This document shows, one piece after another, positions 6,805 to 10,040 of a stretch of 10,040 nt of DNA (within the stretch, counting starts at the first letter, position 1; the number at the start of each line of letters is the position of its first letter). Source of the DNA: Paludibacteraceae bacterium (GTDB lineage Bacteria; Bacteroidota; Bacteroidia; Bacteroidales; Paludibacteraceae); assembly GCA_017550055.1 (NCBI GenBank), contig JAFYMM010000226.1, positions 1 to 10,040 on the forward strand. Reading direction: 5' to 3'. The notes beneath the pieces were generated by a model. The model had not been told where the DNA came from. It saw only the letters and a list, made by a program, of their open reading frames with translations, and did no database searches. Both the position numbers and the translations under genes were made by a program.

Positions 6805-8526
6805 ATGAAAAAAAGAATCACATTAGCGGTAGCCTTAATTTTGGCTACATTTGGTATCACTAATGCGTGTACTAACTTCATTGTTGCCAAAGGTGCATCA
6901 GTAGATGGCTCTACTATGGTAACTTATGCTGCCGACTCTTATTGGCTCTATGGCTCATTGTATCACTACCCTGCTGCTACCTATCCTGAAGGTGCTATGC
7001 TCGACATCTACGAATGGGACTCTGGCGAATATCGTGGTAAAATCAAACAAGTTAGCCAAACATACAATGTTGTTGGTAATATGAACGAGCACCAGCTCAC
7101 TATTGGCGAAACAACATGGACTGGTCTCACTGAGCTCCAAGACACTACAGGTATCATGGACTATGGTAGCCTTATCTACGTAACTCTTCAACGTGCAAAA
7201 ACTGCTCGTGAGGCTATTGTTACTATCGTCAATCTCGTAAACGAATATGGCTATTACTCAACAGGCGAGTCGTTCTCTATCGTTGACCCTAACGAAGCAT
7301 GGATTATGGAACTCATCGGCAAAGGTCCGGGTTCAAAAGGTTTTGTATGGGTAGCTCGTCGCATTCCTGACAACTGCATTTCTGGTCATGCCAACCAAGC
7401 TCGTATCACAACTTTCCCTCTTGAAAATCGCAAAGACAAAACTACTATTTCAAGCAAAAACCTCAAAAAAATCTATAACCCTGAGGTTACTACTGTATAT
7501 GCTCACGATGTAATTAAATTTGCTCGCGAAAAAGGCTACTACAACGGAACTGATGCTGAATTCAGCTTCTCTGATGTTTACAATCCTCTCGATTTCAGTG
7601 GTGTTCGTGCTTGCGAAGCTCGCGTATGGTCATTCTTCCGTCGCCACGACAAAACAATGGACAAATACCTCTCATACATCATGTGCGACACTAAAGAACG
7701 TATGCCTCTTTGGATTGTGCCTGAAAACAAACTTTCGGTTAAAGACCTCCAAGATGCTATGCGCGACCACTACGAAGGCACTCCTCTCGACATGTCGGTA
7801 GGTGCTGGTGCTGGCAATTTCAATTCTGTATATCGTATGACTCCGCTCATCTACAAACACAAAGGCAGAGAATACTTCCACGAACGCCCAGTTGCAACAC
7901 AACAAACTGGCTTCTCTTTCATCGCTCAAATGCGCGACTTTGTTCCTGCCGAAGCTGGTGGTATCCTTTGGTTTGGTCTCGACGATGCAACTTGCAACGT
8001 ATATGTGCCTATCTACTCTTGCATCACTGAAATTCCTGAATCAATGAGCGATAAAAATGGCTCAATCCTCGATTTCTCTTGGACTTCAGCATTTTGGATT
8101 AACAACTGGGTGGCACAAATGGTATATCCTCGCTATTCTATGCTCTACCCTGAAGTAAAAATGCGTCAAGATAAACTCGAAAACGAATTCTTCAATGACA
8201 CAAAAGAAGCTGACGAATATGTAATTCAACTCGTTAGCGAAGGCAAAAACCAAGAAGTTAGCACTTTCCTCACTCAATTTAGCAAAGGTGAAGCTGAAAA
8301 AGCTATCAACACATGGCGTAAATTAGGCGAATACCTAATGGTTAAATACCTCGACGATGCTATCAAAGGTGAGAAAAATGGCGATTTCGATGGCAACCAC
8401 AAACGTATTCCAAACAAAGTAACTCGTCCTGGCTACTCTTCTGAATATATCGATAGAGAGTTTGTTCGCCCTAATCCTGAACGCTTCCGCGTGAAAACTG
8501 CTGAAGAGATGGACAATCGCAAATAA
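6805..8526 (+). CDS. Exported family C69 dipeptidase (PepD-like, N-terminal nucleophile)
   Basis: Family C69 enzymes are N-terminal nucleophile hydrolases that cleave dipeptides; the catalytic Cys must become the first residue. Here a signal peptide (Lys2, Lys3, Arg4, hydrophobic 5-18) ends ITNA, and Cys22 follows at once in CTNFIVAKGASVDGSTM, the characteristic family start. Removal of the signal peptide after Ala21 would therefore export the enzyme and also expose its nucleophile. Further family-like blocks are the MNEHQLTIGETT segment (about 93-104) and GHANQARITTFP (about 194-205). The 573-residue length is long for the family (lactobacillal PepD about 470) but usual for Bacteroidota versions. 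No T9SS C-terminal sorting domain is seen, so a periplasmic location is likely. The Cys is not preceded by a good lipobox (no Leu at -3). An M3 peptidase gene follows after 23 bp, suggesting co-transcription. Mature-region codons strongly favour CTC Leu, unlike the genes upstream. Substrate preference cannot be read from sequence. Confidence 0.92.
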   Translation: MKKRITLAVALILATFGITNACTNFIVAKGASVDGSTMVTYAADSYWLYGSLYHYPAATYPEGAMLDIYEWDSGEYRGKIKQVSQTYNVVGNMNEHQLTIGETTWTGLTELQDTTGIMDYGSLIYVTLQRAKTAREAIVTIVNLVNEYGYYSTGESFSIVDPNEAWIMELIGKGPGSKGFVWVARRIPDNCISGHANQARITTFPLENRKDKTTISSKNLKKIYNPEVTTVYAHDVIKFAREKGYYNGTDAEFSFSDVYNPLDFSGVRACEARVWSFFRRHDKTMDKYLSYIMCDTKERMPLWIVPENKLSVKDLQDAMRDHYEGTPLDMSVGAGAGNFNSVYRMTPLIYKHKGREYFHERPVATQQTGFSFIAQMRDFVPAEAGGILWFGLDDATCNVYVPIYSCITEIPESMSDKNGSILDFSWTSAFWINNWVAQMVYPRYSMLYPEVKMRQDKLENEFFNDTKEADEYVIQLVSEGKNQEVSTFLTQFSKGEAEKAINTWRKLGEYLMVKYLDDAIKGEKNGDFDGNHKRIPNKVTRPGYSSEYIDREFVRPNPERFRVKTAEEMDNRK

Positions 8527-8549
8527 CAACTAACTAAATTCAAATAATT

Positions 8550-10040
8550 ATGAAAAAAGTAAGTATTTTATTAACTTTAATTTTGACACTCACAATGTGT
8601 TGCAAAAAAGCTGAGCAAAACCCATTCTTCGTAGAATCTACTGCTCCTCACGGAACTTTCCGTTTCGACCAATTGAAGAACGAACACTTCAAACCTGCTT
8701 TCGACAAAGCTATGGCTGACCACAAAGCTGAAATCGAAGCTATCATCAACAACCCAGAGGCTCCTACTTTCGAAAACACTATCGTTGCTCTCGAACGCTC
8801 AGGCGCTCTCTTCAACCATGTTGCTTCTGTATTCTTCGCCCTCGATGGTGCTGAATCTAACGACGAAATGGCTCAAATCATGATGGAGGTTATGCCTCTC
8901 ATCGAAGCTCACTCTAACGAAATCAACCTCAACGAACAACTCTTCGAACGCGTTAAAGCTGTCTATGAAGTTCGCGAAACTCTCGGCCTCAACACTGAAG
9001 AAACTATGTTGCTCGAAAACACTTTCAAAGGCTTTGCCGACAATGGTGCAAACCTCTCTGCTGAAGACAAAGAGACTTACAAACAACTCTCTGAAAAACT
9101 CAGCCTTGCTTCTATGCGCTTCAAACAAAACTCTTTGAAAGCTACTAACGCTTATAGCCGCCTCGTAACTGACGAAGCTGAACTCGCTGGTATGCCTGCT
9201 TATTTCATGGAAATGACTGCTGCCAACGCTAAAGCTGCTGGTCAAGAAGGTTGGTTGCTCGACCTCAAAGCTACTTGCTATTCTCCACTTCTCACTTATG
9301 CCGACAATCGCGCTCTTCGCGAAGAAATCTGGCGTGCATTCAGCACTCAATGTCTTGATGGCGAATTCTCTAACGTTGAAAACATCAAAGAAATCATCAA
9401 CACTCGCCTCGCTATCGCTAACCTCTTCGGTTGCAAAACATACGCTGAATATGCTCTCCGCAACCGTATGGCTGAAAAAACTGAGAACGTAGAAAACCTT
9501 CTCAATGCCCTCATCGAAGCATATACACCTGCAACTCAAGCAGAAGTAAAAGAAATGCAAGAATTTGCAAAATCACAAGGTGCTGATTTCGAACTCATGC
9601 CTTGGGACTGGAGCTACTATGCTGAAAAACTCCAAACTGCAAAATTCGATGTTAACGACGAAATGACAAAACCTTATTTCGAACTCGAAAGCGTAAAAGC
9701 TGGCGTATTCGGTTTGGCTACAAAACTCTATGGTCTCAACTTCACTAAAAACACTGATATCCCTGTATATCACTCTGAAGTAGATGCTTACGAAGTAACT
9801 GACGAAAATGGTAACTACGTAGCAGTTCTTTATACTGACTTCCACCCACGTGCAGGTAAACGTGCAGGTGCATGGATGACAGAGTACAAAGGTCAATGGC
9901 GCAATGCTGATGGCACAGACTCTCGTCCACACATCACTATCGTAATGAACTTCACACGCGCAACAGAAAGCACTCCTGCTCTTCTCACATTCGACGAAGT
10001 TGAAACATTCCTCCACGAGTTTGGTCACGCTATCCATGGC
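8550..10040 (+). CDS. Exported M3-family zinc metallopeptidase (Dcp-like), 3'-truncated by window edge
   Basis: The 497 residues present start with ATG at 8550 and stay open to the last base. The final nine residues, HEFGHAIHG (489-497), contain the HExxH zinc site of peptidase family M3: His489 and His493 bind zinc and Glu490 is catalytic. The third zinc ligand (a downstream Glu) and roughly the last 190 residues lie outside the window, judging by the usual length near 690. The N-terminus has Lys2/Lys3, a hydrophobic stretch and CC at 17-18 (LTMCC), suggesting a lipoprotein, although the lipobox is imperfect. The mature start, with NPFF, FDQLKNEHFKPAFDKAM and PTFENTIVALE, is typical of the Dcp/oligopeptidase A branch. 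VLYTDFHPRAGKRAGAW (about 427-443) and a segment with HITIVMNF are also family-typical. HEFGHAIHG favours peptidyl-dipeptidase Dcp over oligopeptidase A. Such enzymes release C-terminal dipeptides, potential substrates of the C69 dipeptidase encoded 23 bp upstream. Codon use matches that neighbour. Confidence 0.93.
   Translation, partial: MKKVSILLTLILTLTMCCKKAEQNPFFVESTAPHGTFRFDQLKNEHFKPAFDKAMADHKAEIEAIINNPEAPTFENTIVALERSGALFNHVASVFFALDGAESNDEMAQIMMEVMPLIEAHSNEINLNEQLFERVKAVYEVRETLGLNTEETMLLENTFKGFADNGANLSAEDKETYKQLSEKLSLASMRFKQNSLKATNAYSRLVTDEAELAGMPAYFMEMTAANAKAAGQEGWLLDLKATCYSPLLTYADNRALREEIWRAFSTQCLDGEFSNVENIKEIINTRLAIANLFGCKTYAEYALRNRMAEKTENVENLLNALIEAYTPATQAEVKEMQEFAKSQGADFELMPWDWSYYAEKLQTAKFDVNDEMTKPYFELESVKAGVFGLATKLYGLNFTKNTDIPVYHSEVDAYEVTDENGNYVAVLYTDFHPRAGKRAGAWMTEYKGQWRNADGTDSRPHITIVMNFTRATESTPALLTFDEVETFLHEFGHAIHG

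Noticed and set aside
8450..8526. Possible T9SS C-terminal sorting domain on the C69 dipeptidase
   Set aside because: The C-terminus is charged and polar, ending EEMDNRK, without the beta-rich Por secretion domain pattern, so T9SS export is not supported.
8799..10037. Two long minus-strand open frames (8799-9560 and 9573-10037) opposite the M3 peptidase gene
   Set aside because: They are in codon register with the sense gene, and stay open because that gene avoids TTA, CTA and TCA codons. Their Phe/Ser/Glu-rich translations look like complements of a biased gene and resemble no family.
1..10040. Search for an undescribed accessory system (defence island, biosynthetic cluster, retroelement, CRISPR)
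   Set aside because: Every substantial gene belongs to a known Bacteroidota family, intergenic gaps are short, and no spaced direct repeats or mobile element ends were seen.

Overview
The window reads as a contiguous chromosomal piece of an AT-rich Bacteroidota genome, most likely order Bacteroidales. Four things point there: type IX secretion system (T9SS) genes in the order gldL-gldM-gldN, start codons without Shine-Dalgarno sequences in A/T-rich leaders, Bacteroidota-type TATCTTTG -7 promoter boxes, and a lipidated TamA-like outer membrane protein. I see no mobile element, CRISPR array, tRNA, rRNA or integration scar. There is no gene-free stretch longer than about 300 bases; the longest gap is 3376-3557.

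Layout. (1) Positions 1-3375, plus strand: the 3' part of gldL (its 5' end lies outside the window), complete gldM and complete gldN. These encode the inner-membrane proton-driven motor (GldL, GldM) and a periplasmic ring protein (GldN) of the T9SS. Two strong hairpins with T-tracts on both strands (3388-3421 and 3436-3475) close this operon and also the gene converging on it. (2) Positions 3558-4319, minus strand: a TrmH/SpoU-family RNA 2'-O-methyltransferase. (3) Positions 4320-4420: a compact divergent promoter region. Its two identical TATCTTTG boxes form a 12-bp perfect inverted repeat. (4) Positions 4421-6703, plus strand: a lipoprotein of the BamA/TamA superfamily resembling TamL. (5) Positions 6805-10040, plus strand: two closely spaced exported peptidase genes. 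They encode a family C69 dipeptidase whose catalytic Cys is predicted to become residue 1 after signal peptide removal, and an M3 (Dcp-like) zinc metallopeptidase that runs off the window end just after its HEFGH motif.

How they fit together. Most of the window concerns the cell envelope: protein export across the outer membrane (T9SS), outer membrane assembly (TamL-like) and extracytoplasmic peptide breakdown. The M3 enzyme would release dipeptides and the C69 enzyme could split them, a plausible two-step pathway for an organism that uses peptides. The two peptidase genes also share a codon preference (CTC Leu, almost no TTA/CTA) that differs from the upstream genes.

I did not find a convincing undescribed system. 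This is mostly conserved core content. The points most worth a second look are the promoter palindrome, the peptidase pair with maturation-coupled activation, and the codon-usage switch at the signal peptide boundaries.
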